The notes under the pieces: model-generated
The model's input: only the letters and a program-made list of their open reading frames with translations
Told to the model about the DNA's origin: nothing
The model's database searches: none
Translations under genes and position numbers: made by a program
Assembly: GCA_006227775.1 (NCBI GenBank)
Contig: SBFV01000011.1
Location: 1-6,104 of the forward strand
Direction of reading: 5' to 3'
DNA from: Gammaproteobacteria bacterium
GTDB taxonomy: Bacteria > Pseudomonadota > Gammaproteobacteria > Chromatiales > Chromatiaceae
DNA: 6,104 bases
Shown: positions 1 to 6,104 of the stretch, piece by piece
Layout: each line of letters starts with the position of its first letter
Position numbering within the stretch: position 1 is the stretch's first letter

Positions 1-1386
1 GAGGTCAAGGGGGTCGTGGAATCCCTGCTGGTCGAACACTTGGATATTTTCCTGGAGGAGCATCCAGGGGAGGCCAAGACAATCGCCAATAAAATGCTAG
101 AGGCGGCCCGCGCTCGTGAGGCAGCCCGCAAGGCGCGGGAAATGACTCGGCGTAAAGGGGTATTGGATATCGCGGGGCTACCAGGAAAACTGGCAGATTG
201 CCAGGAGCGAGACCCCAGCAAGTGCGAACTCTATCTGGTGGAGGGGGATTCGGCTGGCGGTTCCGCCAAGCAGGGCCGGGATCGAGCCTTCCAAGCCATT
301 CTGCCCCTGAAGGGTAAGATCCTCAACGTAGAAAAAGCCCGATTCGACAAAATGCTATCCTCAGCGGAAGTCGGTACCCTGATTACAGCCCTGGGGTGTG
401 GCATAGGACCCGATGAATATGATCCAGACAAACTTCGGTATCACCGCATTATCATTATGACGGATGCGGATGTGGACGGCGCACACATTCGCACCCTCCT
501 CTTGACCTTCTTTTACCGTCAAATGCCACAACTGGTGGAGCGAGGTCATATCTATATTGCCCAGCCACCACTTTACAAAATCAAGCGCGGAAAACAGGAG
601 CAATATCTTTTGGATGATATGGAACTCAACACGGCTCTGCTACAAACAGCCCTGGATGGCGCACAGTTCTATGTTACCGTTGGGGCACCGCCTCTGGCTT
701 CCACCGCGCTCGAGGAACTGGCACGTGAGTATCAACTTTACCGCGCCATCGTACGTCGTCTCTCCAGTCGCTATGATTCAGCCTTACTGGAGATCCTGCT
801 GAATATGCCGCCCTTTGGCGGGGACAAAGCAGAAGGACTGTTTGACATGGAAGACTGGCTGCGGGAACTAGGAGAGAAGCTCAACGCGCGGCCGACCCCT
901 GGGGAGCGATTTCTCGTCAAGCCAATGGAGGAGGAAGATTATGGACATCCAAGGCTGATGGTGATCCGTCTCCGACATGGTATCCCCGAAACCAGCTACG
1001 TTCCATTCGACTTCTTCCGGGGGGGAGATTACAGCCGCATAATGGCGCTGGCCGATAAACTGAATGGCTTGCTAGAGGCTGAGGCCTATGTCCAACGCGG
1101 GGAGAAGCGGCAGGCAGTGTCCACTTTTGGCGAAGCCATGGAATGGATGATGGATGAGGTGCGGAGGTCATATCACATCCAGCGCTATAAGGGCCTGGGT
1201 GAGATGAATCCGGAACAGCTGTGGGAGACAACCATGAATACAGAATCCCGACGGTTGCTGCGGGTGACGATAGAAGATGCGGTGGCGGCGGACGAGGTCT
1301 TTACCACGCTAATGGGGGATCAGGTTGAACCTCGGCGAGAATTCATCGAACGCAACGCCTTGCAAGCGGAAAATATCGATATCTGA
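1..1386 (+). CDS. gyrB: DNA gyrase subunit B, C-terminal part (5' end outside window)
   Basis: This is the ATP-driven type II topoisomerase subunit that, with GyrA (A2B2), introduces negative supercoils into DNA in the cytoplasm. The frame is open from base 1 (EVKGVVES...) and ends at TGA 1384-1386, giving 461 visible residues, about the last 57% of an ~804-residue enterobacterial GyrB. The start lies to the left. Visible parts are the end of the transducer domain (AREAARKAREMTRRKG, window residues ~30-50), then TOPRIM with the catalytic acid in LVEGDSAGG (E at window residue 81) and the metal-binding TDADVDG (Asp at 155, 157 and 159). A long, less conserved insert follows (~200-360), as in gammaproteobacteria, then the GyrA-contacting tail with QRYKGLGEMNP (~394-404). 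The positions equal to E. coli D426 and K447, altered in some quinolone-resistant strains, are the usual Asp and Lys. The last residues, AENIDI, match the common C-terminus. No frameshift is seen. It converges on the plsC-like gene. Confidence 0.99.
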   Translation, partial: EVKGVVESLLVEHLDIFLEEHPGEAKTIANKMLEAARAREAARKAREMTRRKGVLDIAGLPGKLADCQERDPSKCELYLVEGDSAGGSAKQGRDRAFQAILPLKGKILNVEKARFDKMLSSAEVGTLITALGCGIGPDEYDPDKLRYHRIIIMTDADVDGAHIRTLLLTFFYRQMPQLVERGHIYIAQPPLYKIKRGKQEQYLLDDMELNTALLQTALDGAQFYVTVGAPPLASTALEELAREYQLYRAIVRRLSSRYDSALLEILLNMPPFGGDKAEGLFDMEDWLRELGEKLNARPTPGERFLVKPMEEEDYGHPRLMVIRLRHGIPETSYVPFDFFRGGDYSRIMALADKLNGLLEAEAYVQRGEKRQAVSTFGEAMEWMMDEVRRSYHIQRYKGLGEMNPEQLWETTMNTESRRLLRVTIEDAVAADEVFTTLMGDQVEPRREFIERNALQAENIDI

Positions 1387-1424
1387 AATCCGCCTACCTA
1401 GGAGTAAATTACGACGCGATCACC

Positions 1425-1458
1425 CAGAGCGAGGGGATGGGCGTTCTCAACGGCTCTG
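1425..1458. other. imperfect hairpin at the gyrB/plsC convergent junction, weak terminator candidate
   Basis: CAGAGC (1425-1430) is complementary to GCTCTG (1453-1458), and GAG (1431-1433) can add pairs with CTC (1446-1448). The element lies 38 bp past the gyrB stop and covers the last codons of the acyltransferase gene on the other strand. Neither side is followed by a T-run, so it does not look like a classical intrinsic terminator. It is the only hairpin I found in the 60-bp gap between the two genes. It could help stop transcripts from both sides or be chance. Confidence 0.22.
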
Positions 1459-2169
1459 TGGCAAACTGCTGACGGTGGCTTCAATCCATTCTTCAACGAG
1501 ATGGTTGATCGCGCTGGCCTTGAGTCCACGGGTGGGAATGGGGTCGCCAATCACTAGATCAATGACTCCAGGATACTTCAACAGGCCGCGACGACGCCAG
1601 AAGATACCGGCATTGTGGGCAATGGGAAGGACTGGGTAACCGGTCTTCTCCGCGAGCATGGCGCCACCGAGGTTGTATTTGACCCGCTCACCTGGAGCGA
1701 CACGGGTTCCTTCTGGGAAGATAACCACCCACCGCCCGGCTTCAAGCCATTTGCGCCCTTCCCGCAATAGTTGCTTTATAGCATGACGACCTGCCTTGCG
1801 GTCCAAGGCAATGGGATCGAATGCCGCCATTCCCCAACCGAAAAAGGGAATCCACAGGAGCTCGCGCTTGATGACCCAGGTGGTCTCAGGTGGTAGAAGC
1901 CCTCGCAGGGCGATGGTCTCCCAAGTAGATGTATGCTTGCTAAGAACGATACAGTTTTGGCTGGGGATCTTTTCCATGCCCTGGAGCCGATATCGGAGTC
2001 CACAGATAACTCCCAAAGCCTCAAGGTTGAGTCGACCCCATACATTGCCCAGTCTGGCCAGCGTCGCAAAGGGGAGAATCCATTTAAGGAGGTAAAAAAG
2101 GGGCGCCATGACCATGGTGGTCAGGCCCAGGAACAGGAGGAAGAGCAGGGATCTTGGGAAGGCCAGCAT
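1447..2169 (-). CDS. PlsC-family 1-acyl-glycerol-phosphate / lysophospholipid acyltransferase
   Basis: Predicted membrane-bound glycerolipid acyltransferase that moves an acyl chain onto a lysophospholipid such as lysophosphatidate; the exact substrate cannot be read from the sequence. From the ATG at 2169 it has 240 residues, normal for the family. One N-terminal hydrophobic segment (residues ~8-34) should anchor it in the inner membrane. Motif I is KHTSTWET (H79, then E84 where many PlsC proteins have Asp). The second block is IALDRKAGRHA (~120-130), motif III is FPEGTR (151-156), and a motif IV-like VLPIAHNAG lies at 180-188. The start is uncertain. ATG 2169 leaves an 11-bp gap after gmhB, with AAGG only 3 nt upstream. 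An in-frame TTG at 2187 would add six residues and overlap the gmhB end by 7 bp. Last gene of the glyQ-glyS-gmhB run. PlsC itself acts elsewhere in many genomes, so this may be an accessory paralogue. Confidence 0.92.
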   Translation of the reverse strand: MLAFPRSLLFLLFLGLTTMVMAPLFYLLKWILPFATLARLGNVWGRLNLEALGVICGLRYRLQGMEKIPSQNCIVLSKHTSTWETIALRGLLPPETTWVIKRELLWIPFFGWGMAAFDPIALDRKAGRHAIKQLLREGRKWLEAGRWVVIFPEGTRVAPGERVKYNLGGAMLAEKTGYPVLPIAHNAGIFWRRRGLLKYPGVIDLVIGDPIPTRGLKASAINHLVEEWIEATVSSLPQSR

Positions 2170-2180
2170 GGACCTTGGCT

Positions 2181-2720
2181 CTAACAAGCAAGGATATAGT
2201 CGGCAACATCCGCCAGGTCGGCGAAAATGGGAGTAGTCCCCAAATCGCCCGCGTGGCAGGCTATGGTTTGCTCACCCTTACCGGAACGGACCAAAATGGG
2301 CGATGCGCCGACGGCAATCGCCGCATCCAGGTCGCGGAGAGAGTCGCCAATGCAGGGGACCCCGCGAAGGTCGATCTGGAAACGGCTAGCGATATCATGC
2401 AATAACCCGGGCAATGGCTTGCGGCAGAAGCACTTTGCTTCGGGTGCGTGGGGACAGAAAAAGATAGCCTCTACCTGTGCACCCAAAGCAGACAATTCGC
2501 GAGTGAGTTTGCGGTGGATGGCATTCAGGTCGTCAATTGAAAAGAGTTTGCGTCCCAGACCGGACTGATTGCTCGCGATGGCTAACCGGTAGCCACCTTG
2601 ATAAAGTCGGGCCATCGCCTCCAGGCTACCAGGAATGGGTATCCATTCCTCGACGGATTTGATATACGCGTCCGAGTCCTGGTTGACTACGCCGTCCCGA
2701 TCAAGAATGATCAGTTTCAT
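2181..2720 (-). CDS. gmhB: D-glycero-D-manno-heptose 1,7-bisphosphate 7-phosphatase (HAD family)
   Basis: Cytoplasmic HAD phosphatase expected to remove the 7-phosphate from heptose 1,7-bisphosphate on the way to ADP-heptose, the sugar of the lipopolysaccharide inner core. The 179 residues show the HAD series: LDRDGVVN (nucleophile D7, acid/base D9), SNQSG (50-54), K101 in CRKPLPG, and GDSLRD (D126, D130). The zinc loop of the GmhB branch is present as C89, H91, C97 and C99. Its middle is shorter than in E. coli GmhB. I chose ATG 2720 because family members begin MK-LI-LDRDG. A TTG two codons upstream (2726) is also in frame, and no strong Shine-Dalgarno is visible for either. It lies 38 bp after glyS and 11 bp before the acyltransferase. 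Histidinol-phosphatase relatives share this fold, but the lack of his genes nearby and the usual glyS neighbourhood favour GmhB. Confidence 0.9.
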   Translation of the reverse strand: MKLIILDRDGVVNQDSDAYIKSVEEWIPIPGSLEAMARLYQGGYRLAIASNQSGLGRKLFSIDDLNAIHRKLTRELSALGAQVEAIFFCPHAPEAKCFCRKPLPGLLHDIASRFQIDLRGVPCIGDSLRDLDAAIAVGASPILVRSGKGEQTIACHAGDLGTTPIFADLADVADYILAC

Positions 2721-2758
2721 CGCCAATCAAGGGTGCAGGATGACAAAGTTAATCAGGA

Positions 2759-4849
2759 TTAGATCAGTCCGGCGGGCTGTAAGCGGGAGATGTCCGCAAC
2801 CCCTAGGAAGAGTGACTCAAGGCTGGCCAACAGGGCGAGGCGATTGGCGCGCATCGGTGCATCATCGACCATAACCATGACTCGATCAAAAAAAGCATCC
2901 ACTTCAGGGCGCAGTTGCGCAAGGCGCGAAAGGGCGGCGCTATAATTCCCATTCTTAATCCATTCCTCGACTTGGGGTCCTAGTTCACCAATGCGGCCAT
3001 CCAACTCGATCTCCGCAGGATCTACGAGCAAGGCCTGATCAACGACACCGTATGAGAGGGTGCCACTCTTTTTAAGTATGTTACGAATTCGCTTATTCGC
3101 TGCCGTGAGAGCTTCAGCCTCCGGCAAGAGGCGGAAATCCCTGACGGCGAGGATGCGGCGATAGAGATCACTGGGGTGGTGCCCGCCTACTGACAGGACC
3201 GCCTCGACTAAGTCAACCCCTATGCCCTGATCCTGACAGTAGCCTTTGAGACGTTCCAGAATATAGTCAAAAACTTCAGTTGCGGCCACGCTGGCATCGA
3301 CCTTGGTACGAAGTTCCTGAGCGGTGAACTGAAGCATGTCCCAGAGGTCGAGTTCCAAAGGTGTCTCGATCAGCAGCCGTAACACCCCGATGGCGGCACG
3401 TCGGAGGGCATAAGGGTCTTTGACCCCAGTCGGGCGTTGACCGATGGCGAAGATTCCCACCAAGGTGTCCAGTCGCTCGGCCAATGCAAGGACCTGACCG
3501 CAGACACTGGAGGGAAGACGATCACCAGAGTGGCGAGGCAGGTATTGCTCTTCGATTGCCGCGCATACCGCCGGGTCTTCGCCCGATCGTTCGGCGTAAT
3601 AACGTCCCATGATGCCTTGGAGTTCAGCGAACTCGAAGATCATAGCCGTCATGAGATCGCACTTGGCCAAGTAGGCGGCACGAGCTACCAGTTCTTCGTC
3701 ATAGGCGAGCAAACCGGCAATGTATCGACCCACCTGGGCCACGCGCTGGGATTTCTCGGCCAAGGTTCCGAGTTGGTCCTGGAAGATGACCGACTTGAGG
3801 CGGTTGGCGAAGGCATCCAGGGGTTGCTTGAGATCCTGTGACCAAAAGAAATCGGCGTCGGCGAAACGTGGCCGGATAACGCGCTCATTGCCCGCCCGCA
3901 CCTGTAGAGGATCAAGGCTATCGATATTGGCAATGGTGATGAAACAGGGAAGCAGTTCGCCTGTGAAAGAGCGTAAGGGAAAGTATTTTTGGTTCTTCTG
4001 CATGGTCTCGATCAGCACCTCGGAGGGTACCTCGAGATAGCGAGCATCGAATCTACCCAAAAGGGCAATAGGCCATTCGCAGAGCGCGGTAACCTCGTCA
4101 AGCAGTTCGGCATCGATTACCGCCTTTCCACCAGCCTCCGTCGCAAGGGCCTCAACCTGTTGCCGAATGCGGGCCTGTCTGCGGCCAAAATCGGGCTCGA
4201 CCCGGCCGGTTTCCCGCAGCAGTCCATCATAATCGCTCGGGTCAGTAAGACGGATAGCCCCTGGCCGATGGAATCGATGTCCATAAGTGTCCCGACCGGT
4301 AGCTACGCCCAAAATACGCCCTGAAACAACTTCATCGCCGAAGAGAAGTACCACCCAGTGGACGGGACGGACAAACTCGTCTTCATGATCGCCCCAGCGC
4401 ATACGCTTGGGGATGGGTAGCCCGGCTAGGGCGCGCTCAAGTATGGGGATCAGCAATTCAGCGGTCAGGCGGCCAGGTTGTGGCTGCCGAACGACCAACC
4501 AAGCCCCTTTATCGGATTCCTCCTGTTCGACCTGATTCATGGTGACCCCACAGGAGCGCGCGAAGCCAAGGGCTGCGGGGGTAGGCAACCCCTTAGCGTC
4601 ATAGGCGGCCTTAAGCGCGGGTCCTTTTCGGACCGATTCCTGGTCGGGCTGGGAAACGACTAGGGAACTAACCCGGAAGGCCAGGCGCCGGGGCGTAGCA
4701 AAACGCTCGATGGAATCGTAGTCCAGATGATGTTGGGTCAACTGGTGCGAGAAAATCTCCGCGAAGGCGTCGGAGAGGCGTGCCAGGGCCGTGGGTGGCA
4801 ATTCCTCGGTACCGATTTCAACCAGCAGATCGCGCGTCTCAACCATCAT
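2759..4849 (-). CDS. glyS: glycyl-tRNA synthetase beta subunit
   Basis: Large subunit of the bacterial alpha2/beta2 glycyl-tRNA synthetase; it binds tRNA-Gly and supports the catalytic alpha subunit in the cytoplasm. The 696 residues match the usual length (~690). The N-terminus LLVEIGTEELPP (~8-19) is the family signature. RFATPRRLA (~48-56), KRMRWGD (~150) and QKNQKYFPL (~290) follow. The HD-like region reads KCDLMTAMIFEFAELQG (~395-412), then GVKDPYALRR (~475-484), and a C-terminal anticodon-binding (DALR-like) domain ends in VMVMVDDAP and FLGVADISRLQ. The gene opens with two consecutive ATGs (4849 and 4846). AGGGA at 4853-4857 is 3 nt from the first and 6 nt from the second, so the second may be the true start (695 residues). 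The TAA stop is followed two codons later by an in-frame TGA. glyQ ends 19 bp upstream, fitting coupled expression of the two subunits. Confidence 0.99.
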   Translation of the reverse strand: MMVETRDLLVEIGTEELPPTALARLSDAFAEIFSHQLTQHHLDYDSIERFATPRRLAFRVSSLVVSQPDQESVRKGPALKAAYDAKGLPTPAALGFARSCGVTMNQVEQEESDKGAWLVVRQPQPGRLTAELLIPILERALAGLPIPKRMRWGDHEDEFVRPVHWVVLLFGDEVVSGRILGVATGRDTYGHRFHRPGAIRLTDPSDYDGLLRETGRVEPDFGRRQARIRQQVEALATEAGGKAVIDAELLDEVTALCEWPIALLGRFDARYLEVPSEVLIETMQKNQKYFPLRSFTGELLPCFITIANIDSLDPLQVRAGNERVIRPRFADADFFWSQDLKQPLDAFANRLKSVIFQDQLGTLAEKSQRVAQVGRYIAGLLAYDEELVARAAYLAKCDLMTAMIFEFAELQGIMGRYYAERSGEDPAVCAAIEEQYLPRHSGDRLPSSVCGQVLALAERLDTLVGIFAIGQRPTGVKDPYALRRAAIGVLRLLIETPLELDLWDMLQFTAQELRTKVDASVAATEVFDYILERLKGYCQDQGIGVDLVEAVLSVGGHHPSDLYRRILAVRDFRLLPEAEALTAANKRIRNILKKSGTLSYGVVDQALLVDPAEIELDGRIGELGPQVEEWIKNGNYSAALSRLAQLRPEVDAFFDRVMVMVDDAPMRANRLALLASLESLFLGVADISRLQPAGLI

Positions 4850-4852
4850 CTT

Positions 4853-4857
4853 TCCCT
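4853..4857 (-). promoter_or_regulatory. ribosome binding site of glyS
   Basis: AGGGA on the minus strand, in the 19-bp gap after glyQ. Its distance to the second of the two start ATGs (6 nt) is more usual than that to the first (3 nt), which bears on the glyS start choice. Confidence 0.55.
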
Positions 4858-4868
4858 ATAGCCAGAGT

Positions 4869-5780
4869 CTAAATGGATTGATTCAACATGGGGAAACCCA
4901 GAGTCTCCCGGCGGTCGAAATAGACCTGCGCCACAGCGCGGGCAAGGGCGCGTACACGCAGAATGAAGCGCTGGCGCTCCGTCGCGGAAATGGCGCTACG
5001 GGCGTCCAGTAGGTTGAAGGTGTGAGAGGCCTTAAGAACCTGCTCATAGGCTGGCAGCGGCAAGCCCTGATCAATCAGGTATTGGCTTTGCCGCTCGCAA
5101 TGATCGAATTGATGGAAGAGGGCGTCGATGGCGGCGTGCTCGAAGTTGTAGGCTGATTGCTCAACCTCATTCTGATGATAAACATCGCCATAGGTCACTT
5201 CCTGACTATTGCCGCGGGTCCATATCAGGTCAAAGACGCTCTCCACGCCTTGCAGGTACATCGCGATGCGCTCCAGGCCATAGGTAATCTCGCCAGTGAC
5301 GGGACGACAATCCAGGCCGCCGACCTGCTGGAAATAGGTGAATTGGGTGACTTCCATACCATTGAGCCAGACCTCCCAGCCCAGACCCCAGGCCCCCAGG
5401 GTCGGTGACTCCCAATTGTCCTCAACAAAGCGGATATCGTGGATCAGGGGGTCAATCCCCAAGGCGCGTAGGGACAGGAGGTAGAGGTCCTGGAAATCCA
5501 ACGGAGAGGGCTTTAGAACCACCTGATACTGATAATAATGCTGAAGGCGATTGGGATTCTCGCCGTAGCGACCATCGGTAGGCCGCCGGGAAGGTTGCAC
5601 ATAAGCGCATCGCCAGGGCTCGGGCCCAATGGCGCGGAGGAAAGTAGCCGGGTGAAAGGTGCCAGCGCCGACTTCCATATCATAAGGCTGCAGGATTACA
5701 CAGCCCTGCCCCGCCCAAAAGCGCTCCAGGGCGAAAATCAAGCCCTGAAAGGTCGTCACGTCTTCGTTAGCACCTGCCAA
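4869..5780 (-). CDS. glyQ: glycyl-tRNA synthetase alpha subunit
   Basis: Catalytic class II subunit that activates glycine with ATP and loads it on tRNA-Gly, working as alpha2/beta2 with GlyS. At 303 residues it equals the E. coli length and aligns end to end by eye. Seen in order: TFQGLIFALERFWAGQGC (~10-27), QPYDMEVGAGTFHPATFLR (~31-49), the motif 2 region with RRPTDGRYGENPNRLQHYY (~65-83), HDIRFVEDNWE (~114-124), GAWGLGWEVWLNGMEVTQFT (~129-148), and motif 3 GEITYGLER (163-171). The tail LNLLDAR-like block reads FNLLDARSAIS. The start is TTG at 5780, supported by GAGGAG at 5788-5793 with 7-nt spacing after AGGAG. No ATG lies upstream of the conserved region, and a GTG seven codons in lacks a binding site. 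First gene of the minus-strand cluster, with its own promoter candidate. Confidence 0.99.
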   Translation of the reverse strand: MAGANEDVTTFQGLIFALERFWAGQGCVILQPYDMEVGAGTFHPATFLRAIGPEPWRCAYVQPSRRPTDGRYGENPNRLQHYYQYQVVLKPSPLDFQDLYLLSLRALGIDPLIHDIRFVEDNWESPTLGAWGLGWEVWLNGMEVTQFTYFQQVGGLDCRPVTGEITYGLERIAMYLQGVESVFDLIWTRGNSQEVTYGDVYHQNEVEQSAYNFEHAAIDALFHQFDHCERQSQYLIDQGLPLPAYEQVLKASHTFNLLDARSAISATERQRFILRVRALARAVAQVYFDRRETLGFPMLNQSI

Positions 5781-5787
5781 GGAGCCT

Positions 5788-5793
5788 CTCCTC
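5788..5793 (-). promoter_or_regulatory. ribosome binding site of glyQ (decides a TTG start)
   Basis: GAGGAG on the minus strand; its AGGAG core ends 7 nt before TTG 5780. This strong match is the main reason to accept TTG as the start of glyQ. Confidence 0.75.
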
Positions 5794-5821
5794 TGCTTTG
5801 CCCTGAGTCATTAAAACGATA

Positions 5822-5827
5822 AGTATA
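5822..5827 (-). promoter_or_regulatory. probable sigma70 -10 box of the glyQ-glyS-gmhB-plsC cluster
   Basis: The minus strand reads TATACT, 5 of 6 matches to TATAAT, about 40 bp before the glyQ start codon in a locally AT-rich stretch. The -35 side is poor: the best fit at 18-nt spacing is TAGCGA (3 of 6). Transcription would start near 5814-5816 and give a leader of roughly 35 nt. If so, the folded region at 5893-6018 lies upstream of the promoter and is not part of the glyQ leader. Confidence 0.45.
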
Positions 5828-5854
5828 GCCTTTGTTCTAGGTTGTTCGCTATCG

Positions 5855-5876
5855 CCCCGGCATCTCCATGACGGGG
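5855..5876. repeat. short perfect-arm hairpin upstream of the glyQ promoter
   Basis: CCCCG (5855-5859) pairs with CGGGG (5872-5876). Inside, after one mismatch, CAT/ATG adds three pairs around a four-base loop. No T-run follows on either strand, so an intrinsic terminator is not well supported. It sits about 28 bp beyond the -10 box, where a regulator site or a processed transcript end could lie. No function can be assigned. Confidence 0.4.
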
Positions 5877-6040
5877 TGTCTGGCCAGCACCAGGCTCCCC
5901 CAAATAAAAATAGTGGTGATACCAGAGCCGGACGTAAGCTTCCTCCGCTTGACGAACCACTGAAATCCGTCAGGTGGAAGCGGGATCTGGAGGCTCTCGC
6001 CCTATGGGGGGACAAGCCGTACCGGATAGATACAGCCTGA
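5876..6040 (+). CDS. possible small ORF, unrecognised
   Basis: The frame is open from 5807 to TGA 6038-6040; GTG 5876 is the only usual start codon before the better-looking part and would give 54 residues. There is no convincing ribosome binding site. The product would be soluble and charged, with DEPLKSVRWKRDLEAL near the middle, and no family is recognised. It coincides with the nested inverted repeats, so the open frame could be a by-product of that structure or a relic of a longer gene. Confidence 0.12.
   Translation: MSGQHQAPPNKNSGDTRAGRKLPPLDEPLKSVRWKRDLEALALWGDKPYRIDTA
5893..6018. repeat. nested inverted repeats, possible structured RNA or element remnant
   Basis: Four complementary arm pairs nest inside one another. 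GGCTCCCCC (5893-5901) pairs with 6007-6011 and 6015-6018, with a 3-nt ACA bulge. AGAGCC (5924-5929) pairs with GGCTCT (5992-5997). CCGCTT (5945-5950) pairs with AAGCGG (5978-5983). CCACTGA (5957-5963) pairs with 5970-5972 plus 5974-5977, leaving one bulged G and a six-base loop. The two inner stems are contiguous on the right side, with a six-base bulge (GACGAA) on the left. TGACG/CGTCA within the same arms offers a rival pairing. About 28 Watson-Crick pairs in 126 bases suggest a folded RNA or a mobile-element end. It matches no RNA family I can recognise, and the coding strand is unknown. Confidence 0.35.
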
Positions 6041-6052
6041 CCTGAGGGCGCG

Positions 6053-6104
6053 ATGGGGCGGGTAATTCCGCTAGGAGTTATTGCCGGGGTCAACTGCTAC
6101 TGGC
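6053..6104 (+). CDS. possible start of a divergent gene, cut by window edge
   Basis: ATG 6053 is preceded by GAGG with a 5-nt spacer and opens a frame to the edge (17 codons, MGRVIPLGVIAGVNCYW). It is in the same frame as the open stretch ending at 6040, only 12 bases past that TGA. The product is unrecognised; the visible residues are mostly hydrophobic. It is too short to judge. Confidence 0.15.
   Translation, partial: MGRVIPLGVIAGVNCYW

Larger units (their letters stand above)
5781..6104. other. 324-bp region upstream of glyQ without a recognised gene
   Basis: From left to right this holds the glyQ leader and binding site, a -10-like box, a short hairpin at 5855-5876, an A-rich patch (5902-5910), nested inverted repeats at 5893-6018, and two short plus-strand open frames near the right edge. 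No tRNA, rRNA or known transposase was recognised. A minus-strand frame across 5767-6093 is open but overlaps the start of glyQ and is low in credibility. The region could be the remains of an inserted element, a structured RNA, or the start of a divergent gene beyond the window. Confidence 0.6.

Noticed and set aside
917..1231. 104-codon minus-strand open frame inside gyrB
   Set aside because: Shadow of gyrB; rich in Pro and Ser, without a binding site or known domain.
2748..2761. Inverted repeat TAATC/GATTA at the end of glyS as a terminator
   Set aside because: The arms are 5 bp with a 2-base gap, too tight for a hairpin loop, and no T-run follows; gmhB lies directly downstream.
3437..3841. 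134-codon plus-strand open frame inside glyS
   Set aside because: It is antisense to a well conserved part of glyS, with no recognisable product; open antisense frames are common in GC-rich genes.
5949..5954. TTGACG as a plus-strand -35 box
   Set aside because: No -10-like hexamer lies 16-18 bases downstream (AGGTGG at that place).
5893..6018. Group II intron domain V, suggested by GAGCCGGACG and its minus-strand complement
   Set aside because: Only one half resembles domain V. The partner arm at the right distance is missing, and no intron catalytic core or reverse transcriptase is present.
5767..6093. 108-codon minus-strand open frame upstream of and overlapping the glyQ start
   Set aside because: It runs through the promoter, binding site and start of glyQ in another frame, the product is low-complexity (rich in Ser, Arg and Pro), and no motif is recognised.

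Overview
The window reads as a stretch of gammaproteobacterial chromosome of moderately high GC. The GyrB tail carries the long insert typical of gammaproteobacteria after its TOPRIM core. Glycyl-tRNA synthetase is the two-gene alpha2/beta2 type. The order gyrB > < plsC-like - gmhB - glyS - glyQ is the one seen just after dnaA-dnaN-recF-gyrB near the replication origin in Pseudomonas and, from memory, in purple sulfur and nitrifying relatives. I cannot name the genus from sequence alone.

Layout. Positions 1-1386 (+) hold the C-terminal 461 residues of gyrB, whose start lies left of the window. A 60-bp convergent gap (1387-1446) follows. A four-gene minus-strand cluster then runs right to left: glyQ (5780-4869), glyS (4849-2759), gmhB (2720-2181) and a PlsC-type acyltransferase (2169-1447). 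The gaps are 19, 38 and 11 bp with no clear terminator between genes, so one transcript is likely. A fair sigma70-like -10 box (5822-5827) and a good ribosome binding site sit in front of glyQ, which starts with TTG. Together the cluster charges glycine onto tRNA (glyQS), makes a heptose precursor for lipopolysaccharide (gmhB), and probably acylates a membrane lysophospholipid.

The right-hand 324 bp (5781-6104) hold no recognised gene. They contain the glyQ promoter and leader, a compact hairpin (5855-5876), and a nested set of inverted repeats at 5893-6018 that could fold as one structured RNA or cruciform. They also hold a small plus-strand open frame that ends in TGA at 6038-6040 and is followed in the same frame by an ATG at 6053 with a possible ribosome binding site. 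This is the only part of the window not explained by well-known housekeeping genes. I see no clear novel system, CRISPR array, tRNA, rRNA or complete mobile element here.
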